From Devosia nitrariae (GTDB lineage: Bacteria; Pseudomonadota; Alphaproteobacteria; Rhizobiales; Devosiaceae): a DNA stretch of 64,000 bases. Positions 52,852-64,000 of the stretch are shown here, in pieces. The stretch is taken from NCBI RefSeq assembly GCF_030160115.1, contig NZ_BSNS01000007.1, positions 483,501 through 547,500 on the forward strand, in the 5' to 3' direction. Both the position numbers and the translations under genes were made by a program. The notes beneath the pieces were generated by a model, which was not told the origin of the DNA, ran no database searches, and was given only the letters and a program-made list of their open reading frames with translations. Numbering within the stretch: position 1 is the stretch's first letter; every line of letters begins with the position of its first letter.

Positions 52852-54078
52852 CTAGATAAACCCGATAAGGACCCCGCCGATGGCGGCAACGATCACCACG
52901 ATCCAGGGCGATGATTTCCAGGCCATGAGCAGGACAAAGCAGGTCAGGGCCAGCGCGAACTCGTATGGCCCGAGGATCGCACTTGTCCACACGGGCTGAT
53001 AGAGGGCAGCGCCCAGAATACCGACGACGGCCGCATTCGCTCCGCGCATCAACGCCTGCGCGGCAGGTCTGGCACGGAATGCATCCCAGAACGGAATGAC
53101 TCCGATGAGCAGCAGGAGACCCGGCAGGAAGATTGCAATGAGAGCGATCGCCGCGCCGATGAGCCCATTAGGCTCCGGTCCGAGGACCGTTCCGAGATAA
53201 GCAGAAAAGGTAAAAAGCGGGCCCGGCACCGCCTGGGCGGCGCCATAACCGGCAAGAAACTGGTCCGCCGACACCCAGCCCGTGCGCACGACCTCCGTTT
53301 GGAGCAGCGGCAACACCACATGCCCGCCGCCGAACACCAGGGATCCGGCCCGGTAGAAGGAATCGAAGACAGCAAGCCCCTGCGCTTGCGTGGTAGCAAC
53401 GAGCGCCGGAAGGCCGAACAGCAACGCGAAGAACAGGACCAGCGCCGTTGCCCCGGCCGTGCGCGAGACCGGGAAGGTCACGTGCCCGGTAATCGCCTCC
53501 CCTTTTGTCCGGCAGAGCCACAGCCCCGCCAGACCACCGGTGACGATGGCGGCGATCTGACCCAGCGAGCCCGAAACGAAGACGACAATGAGCACGGCCG
53601 CAAGCGCAATGGTCGCCCGTTCCCGGTCGGGACAGAGGGTCCTGGCCATCCCCCAGACGGCCTGGGCAACGATGGCGACGGCGACGACCTTGAGGCCGTG
53701 GATGACGCCGGTCCCGACCGGTCCACCAAAGGCTCCGGCGCCGAACGCAAAGAGCACCAGCAGGATCGCCGAGGGCAGCGTAAACGCCGTCCAGGCGGCC
53801 GCGGCGCCCAAAGGACCACCGCGCAGAAGTCCGAGCGCGAAACCCACCTGGCTCGACGCCGGCCCTGGCAGGAACTGGCAGAGGGCAACGAGATCGGCAT
53901 AGCCCTTCTCATCGATCCAGCGCCGGCGAACGACCAGTTCCTCGCGGAAATAGCCGAGATGCGCGATCGGTCCGCCAAAGGACGTCAGCCCGAGCTTGAG
54001 GAAGGCGGCAAAGACCTCTCCCTGACTTCCCCCTCGATTGTGCGCACGTGCAGGTGCCTCCGCTGTCGTCTCATCCAT
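52852..54078 (-). CDS. chrA: Chromate transporter ChrA-type (CHR family)
   Basis: A 408-residue long-chain CHR protein made of two homologous halves. The signature of each half is visible: TSFGGPIAHLGYFREELVVR with CQFLPGPASSQ in the first, and LVFGGGHVVLPLLQTEVV with GYGAAQAVPGPLFTFSAYLG in the second. About ten transmembrane segments. ChrA exports chromate, though many homologues are annotated without proof of resistance. It stands alone; no chrB regulator is adjacent. Confidence 0.92.
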   Translation of the reverse strand: MDETTAEAPARAHNRGGSQGEVFAAFLKLGLTSFGGPIAHLGYFREELVVRRRWIDEKGYADLVALCQFLPGPASSQVGFALGLLRGGPLGAAAAWTAFTLPSAILLVLFAFGAGAFGGPVGTGVIHGLKVVAVAIVAQAVWGMARTLCPDRERATIALAAVLIVVFVSGSLGQIAAIVTGGLAGLWLCRTKGEAITGHVTFPVSRTAGATALVLFFALLFGLPALVATTQAQGLAVFDSFYRAGSLVFGGGHVVLPLLQTEVVRTGWVSADQFLAGYGAAQAVPGPLFTFSAYLGTVLGPEPNGLIGAAIALIAIFLPGLLLLIGVIPFWDAFRARPAAQALMRGANAAVVGILGAALYQPVWTSAILGPYEFALALTCFVLLMAWKSSPWIVVIVAAIGGVLIGFI

Positions 54079-54280
54079 CGGTCATTGCCTCGCCTGCGAA
54101 TCCCGTCCTGACGCGGCGGCGTGATGGACCGGTAATACTCCGAGTGATCGGAAGCTGCTGAGCGAACGCTTCTGGATGAAGTCGGCCGCGCGGCTGGTAA
54201 TCGTCTGCGGATTTTTGAAATACGTCGGGATGGTCAGGAGGCATTATACAGCCATCCGCAAAGCTCAAGAGGAGCAAACG

Positions 54281-54670
54281 ATGACGAACAATGTAAGCAT
54301 GCGCAACACGGTTGTTTGGTTCGATATTCCTGTCACCGACTTGGATCGCGCGATCCGCTTCTATGAAGCGGTGACCCAATCTGAGATGAAGCCCTTGGCG
54401 CTGGAAAATGGTGACGAGACGGCGCTGTTTGCCTCGCAAAACGGCGGTGTGACGGGCAGCTTGTACAAATCTCCCGAGGACAAGCCTTCAGAATTCGGTT
54501 CTCGAGTCTATCTGAACGCCGAGCCGAGCATCGACGACTGGATCGAACGCGTCAAATCCGCCGGCGGCCGCATTGTGGTCGAAAAGACGGAAATCCCCGG
54601 CGTCGGAGGCTATTTCGCCTATTTCATCGACTCTGAAGGCAATCGCGTTGGGCTTAGCGCCAGGCAGTAG
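54281..54670 (+). CDS. VOC-family protein
   Basis: A 129-residue vicinal oxygen chelate protein beginning MTNNVSMRNTVVWFDIPVTD, with the second-half pattern GYFAYFIDSEGNRVGL. AAGAGGAGCAAACG precedes the ATG at 54281; the frame is open 35 codons upstream but unsupported. The SEGN-RVGL end places it in the large glyoxalase-like group with unknown substrates. No operon partner. Confidence 0.86.
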   Translation: MTNNVSMRNTVVWFDIPVTDLDRAIRFYEAVTQSEMKPLALENGDETALFASQNGGVTGSLYKSPEDKPSEFGSRVYLNAEPSIDDWIERVKSAGGRIVVEKTEIPGVGGYFAYFIDSEGNRVGLSARQ

Positions 54671-54782
54671 TCAGCGCGAAATATTGCTTGTCGCGGCGCG
54701 AACCGCCTTCGTGTGCCAGTGGCGCCTGAACTTCAGGTTCGCATCGCGTAGGCCCGCCTCCGGGCCGAACACAGATGTCGAG

Positions 54783-54872
54783 TGGCGGAGAGGGAGGGAT
54801 TCGAACCCCCGATAGAGTTGCCCCTATGCCGCATTTCGAGTGCGGTGCATTCAACCGCTCTGCCACCTCTCC
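54783..54872 (-). tRNA. tRNA-Ser (anticodon CGA)
   Basis: The minus strand reads GGAGAGGTGGCAGAGCGGTT at the 5' end, an anticodon stem-loop GCACTCGAAATGC with CGA at the anticodon, a long variable arm (class II), a T-loop GGTTCGAATCC and a 3' acceptor CCTCTCCG followed by encoded CCA. The acceptor stem GGAGAGG/CCTCTCC pairs perfectly. Long variable arm and anticodon identify serine (UCG codons). Confidence 0.97.
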
Positions 54873-55003
54873 GCGAGGCCGTCATTCCGCTCGGGTGACC
54901 AAGCGGCCGGTCGACAAGATCGGGCTTATGGCATAGCAATTTGCCTGCCGCAACACCCCATTTGTGTATGCCGGGTTTGCCTTGCAAGGCTCATGGAGAA
55001 CCG

Positions 55004-55219
55004 ATGCCGCAGCCCCTGTTTGTCTACGGCATACTGCGCAACCCCAATACTCTCGCCGCCGGCCGTTTACCATCGCTCGGAATGCTTCCGACTGAACGCT
55101 CTAGGAATGGATCGTGCGCTACAAGGCCGGGATGCTGGCCGACATGGCGCTTTGCGATCACAAAACCGTTGATCGCTGACGCTCGCCGCAATTGGGCCGA
55201 CAACACGATGCCATGCTGA
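55004..55219 (+). pseudogene. Gamma-glutamylcyclotransferase-like remnant
   Basis: After a GGAG ribosome site, the frame begins MPQPLFVYGILRNPNTL, matching the (F-V-Y-G-T-L-R) start of AIG2/GGCT-like proteins. After about 20 residues similarity is lost and the composition becomes Arg/Ser/Thr-rich. A nearby frame reads WIVRYKAGMLADMALCDHKT before a stop, suggesting decayed downstream coding. Functional GGCT-like proteins are 110-180 residues. I read it as a truncated, frameshifted gene between tRNA-Ser and the metallo-hydrolase. The rest of 54873-55270 holds nothing recognisable. Confidence 0.4.
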
Positions 55220-55270
55220 CACGAGGGCGTCGTTCGGCGCCCTATTTGGGATTTTTGAGGAGCTGAGAAT

Positions 55271-56053
55271 ATGATACGGCGGCGTGATGTTGTTTTGGCA
55301 CTGTCGGCCCTGCCGGCAGTTCAGCTGGCGGGCGCGGCCCTTGTTCCGGCACTGGCACAAACGGAGGCGCCGGCGATGGACGGTGACACCATCGACACGT
55401 CGCAGGGCCCCCTCGTCATTCATCCGGTCGATCATGCGAGCCTGCTTCTCGCCTGGGGAGGACACGTGATCTACGTCGACCCCGTAGGCGGAGCCGAGGC
55501 CTATACCGACCTGCCGGCACCGACCGGCATCCTCATCACTCACGAGCATGGCGACCATTTCGACCTGCCGACACTCGAGGCGATCGGCGGCAAGGCACCG
55601 CTGGTGACCAACCCTGCCGTCTTCGACATGCTGCCCGAGGCAATGAAGGAGCGCGCTACGGCCGTTGCCAACGGCGAGAGCGGCAGCATCAGCGGTATTC
55701 AGCTGCTGGCGATCCCTGCCTACAACACCACGCCCGAGCGCCAGCAATACCACCCGAAAGGCCGCGACAACGGCTATATCCTCACCTTTGCCGACAAGCG
55801 CGTCTATATCGCCGGCGATACCGAGGACACCGAGGAGATGCGCGCCCTTGCCGGCATCGAAGTGGCGTTCATACCCATGAACCTGCCCTATACCATGAGC
55901 GTTGAGCAGGCCGCCGACGGCGTCAACGCCTTCCAGCCGCGGATCGTCTACCCTTATCACCACCGTGGCAGCGATCTCTCCGTGTTCGAGGAGCAGGTCC
56001 AGCCGCTGACCGAGGTCCGCATCGCCAACTGGTACCCGGGAGGGGAAAGCTAA
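55271..56053 (+). CDS. Exported metallo-beta-lactamase-fold hydrolase (UlaG-like)
   Basis: A 260-residue protein with a signal sequence (MIRRRDVVLALSALPAVQLA, Tat-like RRR followed by a hydrophobic core and ALAQ cleavage). The metal-binding motif is H91-E-H93-G-D95-H96, with a further Asp in YIAGDTEDTEE and a His in YPYHHRGSD. Folds of this UlaG-like subgroup act on lactones or phosphodiesters, but exported members have no known substrate. The ATG at 55271 follows AGGAGCTGAGAAT. Monocistronic. Confidence 0.88.
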   Translation: MIRRRDVVLALSALPAVQLAGAALVPALAQTEAPAMDGDTIDTSQGPLVIHPVDHASLLLAWGGHVIYVDPVGGAEAYTDLPAPTGILITHEHGDHFDLPTLEAIGGKAPLVTNPAVFDMLPEAMKERATAVANGESGSISGIQLLAIPAYNTTPERQQYHPKGRDNGYILTFADKRVYIAGDTEDTEEMRALAGIEVAFIPMNLPYTMSVEQAADGVNAFQPRIVYPYHHRGSDLSVFEEQVQPLTEVRIANWYPGGES

Positions 56054-56247
56054 ACCCCGGAAAGGCTTGACTCGCGGGGCGTTTCAAAGGATAAGCCGCA
56101 TCCGAATGCGTGCCGGCTCCCGTCGGCGCGCGCTCGTTCATGAAACCGCTGCTCGAGGCCGCCTGCCGGAGTGTCCGGCGCGAATTCCTTGAAGCCCGCA
56201 GGATTATAGGCAATGCCTGCGGCGCCACAGGGCGCGACAGAACAAGG

Positions 56248-56268
56248 ACCGGAACGCATACGTTCCGG
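56248..56268 (+). promoter_or_regulatory. Hairpin directly before the rplU start
   Basis: CCGGAACG-cata-CGTTCCGG is a perfect 8-bp stem with a 4-nt loop, ending a few nucleotides before the start codon region of rplU. Its position over the ribosome-binding area would let it control L21 translation, or it may be the target of a repressor. No canonical Shine-Dalgarno is visible there, so initiation may depend on this structure. Coordinates are good to about one base. Confidence 0.5.
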
Positions 56269-56277
56269 TTGATGGAT

Positions 56278-56952
56278 ATGACTTTTGCTGTGATCAAGAC
56301 CGGCGGCAAACAATACAAGGTCGCCGCCAACGACGTTCTCAAGGTTGAAAAGATCGAGGCCGAGGCCGGCTCGATCGTCACCTTCGATCAGGTGCTGATG
56401 GTGGGCGACACCGTCGGCACGCCGCTGGTGGACGGTGCGCTCGTTGCCGCCGAGCTGGTGGAGACCAGGAAGCAGAAGACGGTCATCGTCTTCAAGAAGA
56501 ACCGTCGCCACAATTATCGCCGCCGCAATGGCCACCGTCAGTTGCTCTCGACCGTGCGCATCACCGAGATCCTGACCGGCGGCAAGAAGCCGTCTTTGAA
56601 GGCCGCGACCAAGGCCGAGAAGACCGAGACTGTCGCCGAGGCCAAGCCCGCCAAGGCGCCGGCCAAGAAGGCCGAAACCAAAGCCGAAGCGCCCGCCGCC
56701 GAGGCCGCGCCCGCCGCGAACTTCAAGGACGACGTCAAGCAAATCGGCGGCGTCGGACCGGCACTCGAGAAGAAGCTCGCCGCCGCCGGCGTTACCAGCC
56801 TGACCCAGATCGCCGCCTGGACCGACGAAGACGTCGCCCGGTTCGATGCGGAACTGAACTTCAAGGGCCGCATCGAGCGCGAGGAGTGGATCGACCAGGC
56901 CAAGGATCTCATCGCCGGCAAGCCCCCGCGCGCCAAGGCGGACAAGGAATAA
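56278..56952 (+). CDS. rplU: 50S ribosomal protein L21 with C-terminal HhH extension
   Basis: A 224-residue protein. Residues 1-103 are canonical L21 ([36 protein letters not shown]). A Lys/Ala-rich linker (about 105-145) leads to a helix-hairpin-helix-like domain (about 150-205) with [17 protein letters not shown] and a short basic tail. Ordinary L21 has about 103 residues; extended forms are typical of Hyphomicrobiales. The start could also be the ATG two codons upstream (56272). L21 binds 23S rRNA; the extension's role is unknown. First gene of rplU-rpmA. Confidence 0.93.
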   Translation: MTFAVIKTGGKQYKVAANDVLKVEKIEAEAGSIVTFDQVLMVGDTVGTPLVDGALVAAELVETRKQKTVIVFKKNRRHNYRRRNGHRQLLSTVRITEILTGGKKPSLKAATKAEKTETVAEAKPAKAPAKKAETKAEAPAAEAAPAANFKDDVKQIGGVGPALEKKLAAAGVTSLTQIAAWTDEDVARFDAELNFKGRIEREEWIDQAKDLIAGKPPRAKADKE

Positions 56953-56963
56953 GGAGCTAGAAG

Positions 56964-57230
56964 ATGGCACACAAGAAAGCAGGCGGTTCCTCCCGCAACG
57001 GTCGCGATACGGCCGGCCGTCGTCTCGGCGTCAAGAAGTTCGGCGGCGAATCCGTCGTTGCCGGCAACATCATCGTGCGCCAACGCGGTACCAAATGGCA
57101 TCCCGGCACGGGCGTGGGCCTGGGCAAGGACCACACGATCTTTGCCCTCGTCGACGGCAATGTCTCGTTCAAAACCCGAGCCAACTCCAAAGTCTTCGTG
57201 TCCGTTGACCCGGCAGAGGCCGCCGAATAA
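56964..57230 (+). CDS. rpmA: 50S ribosomal protein L27
   Basis: An 88-residue L27: [40 protein letters not shown] and [20 protein letters not shown] are all family-standard. The N-terminus reaches the peptidyl-transferase centre. AAGGAGCTAGAAG before the ATG is a strong site. Eleven bases separate it from rplU. A terminator follows at 57300. Confidence 0.98.
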   Translation: MAHKKAGGSSRNGRDTAGRRLGVKKFGGESVVAGNIIVRQRGTKWHPGTGVGLGKDHTIFALVDGNVSFKTRANSKVFVSVDPAEAAE

Positions 57231-57299
57231 CCCGGCATGGACCTCATCCCTGCCGGAGACCACTCCCCGGCAGGCGATTTAAAGCCAGTAGGATACAAA

Positions 57300-57327
57300 G
57301 GGGAGCCGGTCATCGGTTCCCCTTTTT
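57300..57327 (+). terminator. Intrinsic terminator after rpmA
   Basis: GGGGAGCCG pairs with CGGTTCCCC around a GTCAT loop and is followed by five T residues. A second stem (CCTGCCGG with CCGGCAGG) sits at about 57249-57274 upstream. It separates the ribosomal unit from the next operon, which starts 16 bp further on and so may need readthrough or a promoter inside this region. Confidence 0.88.
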
Positions 57328-57342
57328 CGTTGGAGAAGCCAG

Positions 57343-58071
57343 ATGCGGCTTTATCTTTCATCCTATCGGCTCGGCAACGCAGTCGATGAACTCCTCGGGC
57401 TCATAGGCAGCGGCCGACGTGCGCTCGTCGTCACCAACGCCCTCGACACCATTCCGCCCGAGCGGCGTGAAGCCCACCGCAGAACCGTCTACGATCCGGT
57501 GGCGGCATTTGCCGACCTCGGGATTGCTGCCGAACTCTGGGACCTGCAGGATACCGACGGGGGGTCGGCCGCAATTACCCGCGCCCTCGAGACATGCGAC
57601 CTCGTCTGGGTGATGGGCGGTAACTGCTTCGTCCTGCGGCGGGCCATGAAGAAGAGCGGTTTCGATGCCGCCATCCGCGAGGCGCTCACCGCAGACGCCC
57701 TCGTCTATGGCGGTTTCAGTGCCGGCGCGGTCACGGCAACGCCGACCTTGCGTGGCATCGAACTCATGGACGATCCTTATGGCGTCCCGGCCGGCTACGA
57801 TCCCGAAATCGTCTGGGAAGGTCTCAATCTCGTCGATTTCTCCATAGTGCCGCATTTCGAATCCGATCATCCGGAAGCCGCGAGCGCCAAGGTCACCGCC
57901 GAGCGATTGACGCGGCTGGGCCTGCCCCACCGTACGCTCCGTGACGGGGAAGCCATCGTTGTTGAGAGAGAAGAGTTGAGACTTGTTGGAGGGAGCAATG
58001 ACCGGACTGCGCGACGCCCTGCCGGCAACGATCCGGACCGACCGCCTGACCCTTGCCGCGCCGCGGCTTGA
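57343..58071 (+). CDS. Peptidase S51 (dipeptidase E-like)
   Basis: A 242-residue S51 protein. The nucleophile elbow GGFSAGAV places the catalytic Ser at 126; [19 protein letters not shown] and [14 protein letters not shown] (a conserved His) complete the pattern. Known members cleave Asp-X dipeptides or cyanophycin pieces. The last roughly 24 residues are an Arg/Pro-rich sequence read through the start of the following GNAT gene, overlapping by 74 bp, which suggests loss of an earlier stop. First gene of the run GNAT-GNAT-GNAT-obgE-proB-proA. Confidence 0.88.
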   Translation: MRLYLSSYRLGNAVDELLGLIGSGRRALVVTNALDTIPPERREAHRRTVYDPVAAFADLGIAAELWDLQDTDGGSAAITRALETCDLVWVMGGNCFVLRRAMKKSGFDAAIREALTADALVYGGFSAGAVTATPTLRGIELMDDPYGVPAGYDPEIVWEGLNLVDFSIVPHFESDHPEAASAKVTAERLTRLGLPHRTLRDGEAIVVEREELRLVGGSNDRTARRPAGNDPDRPPDPCRAAA

Positions 58072-58528
58072 GGACCTGGCCGAACTGGTGCCGCTCGCCA
58101 ACAATGAGAACGTGACGCGCTGGACGGCGCGCATGCCCTACCCCTATGGCCATGCAGACGGTGTCGACTTCGTCGAAAACATCGCCACCGGCGCCGGCGA
58201 GCGTCCCTACGCCATCCGCAACGAAACCGGCGCCTTCGTCGGCATTGTCAGCCTGATGTTCCCGAGCGATCGCCCCGAGCTCGGCTATTGGCTGGGCGAA
58301 CCCTTCTGGGGTCGCGGCTATGGCAGCGAGGCGGTCTCGGCCTTGCTCGACACAACCCGGGCGACCGGGCTTGCTCCGGTTGTCGAAGCCCGCGCCCTTG
58401 CCCACAATCGCGCTTCCCTGCGGGTTCTCGAAAAGCAGGGCTTTGTGCGTGTAGAGGAAGTCGTCGGCGACTGCGGCCGCAACCAGGGGAGGCTCATCGT
58501 CTACCTCGAACTGGACTTCGAGCGATGA
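57998..58528 (+). CDS. GNAT-family N-acetyltransferase (1)
   Basis: A 176-residue RimJ/RimL-like acetyltransferase: [20 protein letters not shown] at the start, ELGYWLGEPFWGRGYGSEAV as the acetyl-CoA-binding motif A, and NRASLRVLEKQGF near the end. TTGGAGGGAGCA precedes the ATG at 57998, which lies within the peptidase gene. The acceptor is unknown; relatives acetylate ribosomal protein N-termini, amino acids or antibiotics. Confidence 0.9.
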   Translation: MTGLRDALPATIRTDRLTLAAPRLEDLAELVPLANNENVTRWTARMPYPYGHADGVDFVENIATGAGERPYAIRNETGAFVGIVSLMFPSDRPELGYWLGEPFWGRGYGSEAVSALLDTTRATGLAPVVEARALAHNRASLRVLEKQGFVRVEEVVGDCGRNQGRLIVYLELDFER

Positions 58529-59045
58529 CCCTGTCCCTCAAGACAAAGCGGCTGGTCCTGCGCGCACCCCGGCTGGAAGACACCGACGCCATCGCCGAGG
58601 GCGTCGGCGACTACGAGGTCGCGCGGTTCTTGACGGCCGTGCCGCACCCCTATTCGCGCAAGATGGCGCGCGACTGGCTCGCCGGAGCGCCGCAGAATAC
58701 GCCCGAGCGCAACTGCTTCATCATCGAGCTCGAGGGGTCCGGCCTCGTCGGCTGCATCTCGCTTTTGAGCGAGCTGGGCTATTGGATCGCAAGGCCCCAT
58801 TGGGGCAAAGGCCTGGTGACCGAGGCAGCGGCGCGGCTCATCTCCTGGCATTTCACCGAGACGCAGACTGAGGAGATGCACTCGAGCGCCCATGTCGACA
58901 ACGTCGCTTCTCTTGCCGTGCAGAAAAAGCTCGGCTTCGTCGAGCACGGCCGATCCTACCGCTTCTCGCAGGCGTGCCAGCACAACATAGAGCATGTCGA
59001 AACCCGGTTGACGCGATCGGCGTTCATCGAGCGCGGATGGATGCA

Positions 59046-59049
<4 letters not shown>
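58525..59049 (+). CDS. GNAT-family N-acetyltransferase (2)
   Basis: A 174-residue paralog starting in an ATGA overlap. Motifs: TKRLVLRAPRLEDTDAIAEG, ELGYWIARPHWGKGLVTEAA, NVASLAVQKKLGFVEHG. The C-terminus shares a VETRLTRSAF-like ending with the next paralog ([10 protein letters not shown]), so genes 2 and 3 probably arose by duplication. Ends in an ATGA overlap. Confidence 0.9.
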
Positions 59050-61757
<2,708 letters not shown>

Positions 61758-61761
<4 letters not shown>

Positions 61762-63038
61762 GCGCGCTCGAGAAGAACCAGACCCTCGCCGAGCTGATGA
61801 CTGATATGGGCACCAGGGCCCGCGCGGCCGCCCGCTTGCTCGCAACGGCAAGTGCCGAGAGCAAGCATGCTGCCCTCATCGGGGCGGCGGAGGCCGTTCG
61901 CCGCCGCGCCGACGATATCCTTGCTGCCAACGTGCTCGACATGGAAGCGGCCGAGAAGAAAGGCATCTCCAAGGCCTTTCTCGACCGCCTGTTGCTGACG
62001 CGTCCCCGGCTCGAGGGCATTGTCGAGGCGCTGCGCACCATTGCCGAGCTGCCCGACCCCGTCGGTTCGGTCATTGCCGAATGGGACCGGCCCAACGGTC
62101 TCCATATCGAGCGCGTGCGCACGCCCCTCGGCGTCATCGGCGTCATCTTTGAAAGCCGACCCAATGTCACGGCGGACGCCGGCGCCCTTTGCCTCAAATC
62201 GGGCAACGCCGTGATCCTGCGCGGTGGCTCGGACAGCTTCCATTCCTCACGCGCGCTCGTCGAGTGCCTCTGGCAGGGGCTGGAACAGGCGGGCCTGCCG
62301 CGCGATGCCGTGCAGATCGTGCCGGTCACCGACCGCGAGGCGGTCGGCGAGATGCTGAAGGGCCTGAGCGGCAATATCGACGTCATCGTGCCGCGCGGCG
62401 GCAAGGCGCTTGTTGCCCGCGTCGAGGCTGAGGCGCGTGTGCCGGTCTTTGCCCACCTCGAAGGCATCGTCCACGTCTACATCGACAAATCCGCCGACCT
62501 CGACAAAGCAGTGACCGTCACCCTCAACGCCAAGATGCGCCGCACCGGCATCTGCGGAGCGGCCGAGACCTTGCTCGTCCACCACGACGTCCTCGGCACC
62601 CACCTTCTGCCCATTCTCGAAGCCTTGATGGCAAGGGGCTGCGAGATCCGTGGCGACGAAGACGTGCTGGCGCGCCTGCCCTCCGCCAGGCCCGCCACCG
62701 AGGAGGATTGGCGCACCGAATACGAGGACGCCATAATTTCGGTCAAGGTCGTCGACAGCGTCGCCGAGACCATCGCCCACATCGAGCGCTATTCCTCCCA
62801 CCACACCGAGGCGATCATCGCCGAGGATCCGGTTGCGGTCGAAGAGTTCTTTGCCGGAATCGATTCGGCCATCCTCATGCACAACGCCTCGACCCAGTTC
62901 GCCGACGGCGGCGAGTTCGGCTTCGGCGGCGAGATCGGCATTGCTACCGGCAAGATGCATGCGCGCGGACCCGTTGGCGTCGAGCAACTGACGAGCTTCA
63001 AATACCGCGTGCGCGGCAACGGTCAGACGCGGCCATGA
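61758..63038 (+). CDS. proA: Glutamate-5-semialdehyde dehydrogenase
   Basis: A 426-residue enzyme of proline synthesis that reduces glutamyl 5-phosphate with NADPH. The catalytic Cys is C266 in [32 protein letters not shown] and [20 protein letters not shown] are family blocks. Coupled by ATGA to proB, matching the need for channelling. Full length. Confidence 0.97.
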
Positions 63039-63055
63039 CGAGAGAGGGATACGCA

Positions 63056-63142
63056 AGAGTGGGAACCGGGTTTTCGCGGAAGAACCGGCGACAACAAAAA
63101 ACCAAGGCGCGCGATTTGAGTCCATCAAATCGCCTCGCGCTC
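63056..63142. repeat. RIME-like palindromic element between proA and nadD
   Basis: AGTGGGAACCGGGTTTTCGC resembles the half-site of rhizobial intergenic mosaic elements. It is followed by a hairpin in which GCGCGATTTGA (about 63109-63119) pairs with TCAAATCGC and CGCGC (63125-63140) with a small bulge. It is different in sequence from the elements at 5.0, 8.1 and 39.2 kb. It fills most of the 126-bp gap between the genes. Confidence 0.5.
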
Positions 63143-63164
63143 TGACCGGCGCGAGTAACCGCCT

Positions 63165-63809
63165 TTGACGCAACGCATCAGTCCCCGGCACATCCCCGGC
63201 ATCACCGAACTGCCGCCCTCGGCGCGCGGCATGCGCATCGGCCTTTTCGGCGGCAGCTTCAATCCGGTCCATGAAGGCCACAAGCTCGTCGCCGAGCAGG
63301 CGCTGCGCCGACTCGCCCTCGACGCCGTCTGGGTGCTCGTCACCCCCGGCAATCCTCTGAAGGACAAAACCGACCTCGCTCCGCTCGCCGAACGGGTCGA
63401 AGGCGCCCGTGCGTTGATGGGAGGACCTTCGATCCGCGTCACCGGCTTCGAGGCGGCAAAGGGTTTTGGCTATTCCTATGAGATCATAAGATACCTGAAA
63501 CAGAGCCTCGCCGACCGCAAGTTCGTCTGGATCATGGGTGCCGACAACATGGTCGGCTTCCATCGCTGGGAGCGCTGGCGCGACATCGCGAGGCTTTTGC
63601 CGATGGCCATTTATGTCCGCCCCGGGTCCTCGCGCCTTGCCCCGTCGTCGAAGGCCGCCACAACACTGGCGCGCTACCGGGTCGACGAGACGGACGCGCC
63701 CACGCTCGCCGACCGCGTGCCGCCCGCCTGGGTCTATCTCCACGGGCTGGTCTCGCCCCTTTCCTCGACGGCGATACGCGCCCACGCCAAGGCAAACGGG
63801 ACGAAATAA
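63165..63809 (+). CDS. nadD: Nicotinate-nucleotide adenylyltransferase
   Basis: A 214-residue enzyme that adenylates nicotinate mononucleotide in NAD synthesis. The HIGH-like motif is in MRIGLFGGSFNPVHEGH and the second motif is PLSSTAIRAHA. The frame starts at TTG 63165; the conserved core begins at an ATG at 63231. Hyphomicrobial NadD proteins commonly carry a short N-terminal extension ending in P-x-x-x-x-G-M-R-I, so I keep the longer form, with moderate certainty about the start. Confidence 0.92.
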   Translation: MTQRISPRHIPGITELPPSARGMRIGLFGGSFNPVHEGHKLVAEQALRRLALDAVWVLVTPGNPLKDKTDLAPLAERVEGARALMGGPSIRVTGFEAAKGFGYSYEIIRYLKQSLADRKFVWIMGADNMVGFHRWERWRDIARLLPMAIYVRPGSSRLAPSSKAATTLARYRVDETDAPTLADRVPPAWVYLHGLVSPLSSTAIRAHAKANGTK

Positions 63810-64000
63810 TACCGCCATCTTGCACCGCTAAGCTCCAAGGCGCATATTGACGTGGTGTGATAGTGATCACCAAACGGGAATGACCGCTTGTTCTTGGAAC
63901 GAAAGCTCAGGTCCATTCACTTTACTCGAGAGGATGCTCTTAGAACGCATGACCCATGCTAGTAATGCGTGGGCGGGAAGCTATTGCTGATGGCGACCCA
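63810..64000. other. Right-edge intergenic region
   Basis: No complete gene is seen in the last 191 bases. A GTGATAGTGATCAC dyad lies at about 63857-63870. An ATG at 63990 runs off the edge; in this neighbourhood rsfS often follows nadD, but four codons cannot support a call. Confidence 0.3.

Noticed and set aside
63990-64000. Start of rsfS at the right edge
   Set aside because: Only about four codons are visible; gene order alone is not enough.

Overview
The window is a high-GC alphaproteobacterial chromosome segment. Gene content points to Hyphomicrobiales, most likely a Devosiaceae-type organism: an L21 protein with a C-terminal helix-hairpin-helix extension, the run rplU-rpmA-GNATs-obgE-proB-proA-nadD, a paired UDP-glucuronate epimerase and UDP-glucose dehydrogenase as in rhizobial lpsL/rkpK, tctCBA, DUF1127 and DUF1003 genes, and rhizobial-type palindromic intergenic repeats. 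Genus is inference; no rRNA operon is present.

Layout. 1-5.5 kb: the start of a PAN-domain, probably alpha-2-macroglobulin-type protein leaving the left edge, then a membrane serine protease / MoxR / DUF58 / VWA operon and a DUF1127 gene. 5.5-9.2 kb: a VOC protein and tripartite carboxylate transporter tctCBA. 9.4-11 kb: DUF1003 and manganese catalase. 11-14.6 kb: four minus-strand genes forming a non-phosphorylating L-rhamnose route. 14.9-18.9 kb: UDP-GlcA epimerase, UDP-Glc dehydrogenase, M20 peptidase. 18.9-21.3 kb: small membrane genes and pseudouridine catabolism (psuG-psuK). 21.8-25.9 kb: putrescine-type ABC transporter potFGHI. 26 kb: a 24-codon ORF with an extraordinarily strong Shine-Dalgarno and its own terminator. 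26.3-34.9 kb: small membrane protein, Rrf2 regulator, CPA2 antiporter, RecD-like helicase, FAH-family hydrolase, two aldo/keto reductases and a LysR regulator.

34.9-49.6 kb is the centrepiece. A minus operon encodes a TIM-barrel isomerase, an FGGY kinase and a two-subunit transketolase, the gene set of the D-apiose/D-apulose transketolase pathway. A divergent plus operon encodes a DeoR regulator, a five-component peptide-type ABC importer and two tandem cytoplasmic DUF5060/DUF4038-type glycoside hydrolases. I propose that it imports plant apiosides whole, cleaves them inside the cell and feeds apiose to central metabolism. The kinase gene carries an apparent one-base frameshift near its 3' end.

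49.6-52.6 kb: an unusual three-gene membrane sulfotransferase / arylsulfotransferase cassette. 52.8-56 kb: chromate transporter, VOC protein, tRNA-Ser(CGA), a decayed gene and a metallo-beta-lactamase-fold protein. 56-64 kb: ribosomal proteins and the conserved housekeeping run ending in nadD. Mosaic palindromic repeats recur at about 5.0, 8.1 and 39.2 kb. No CRISPR array, insertion sequence or prophage was seen.
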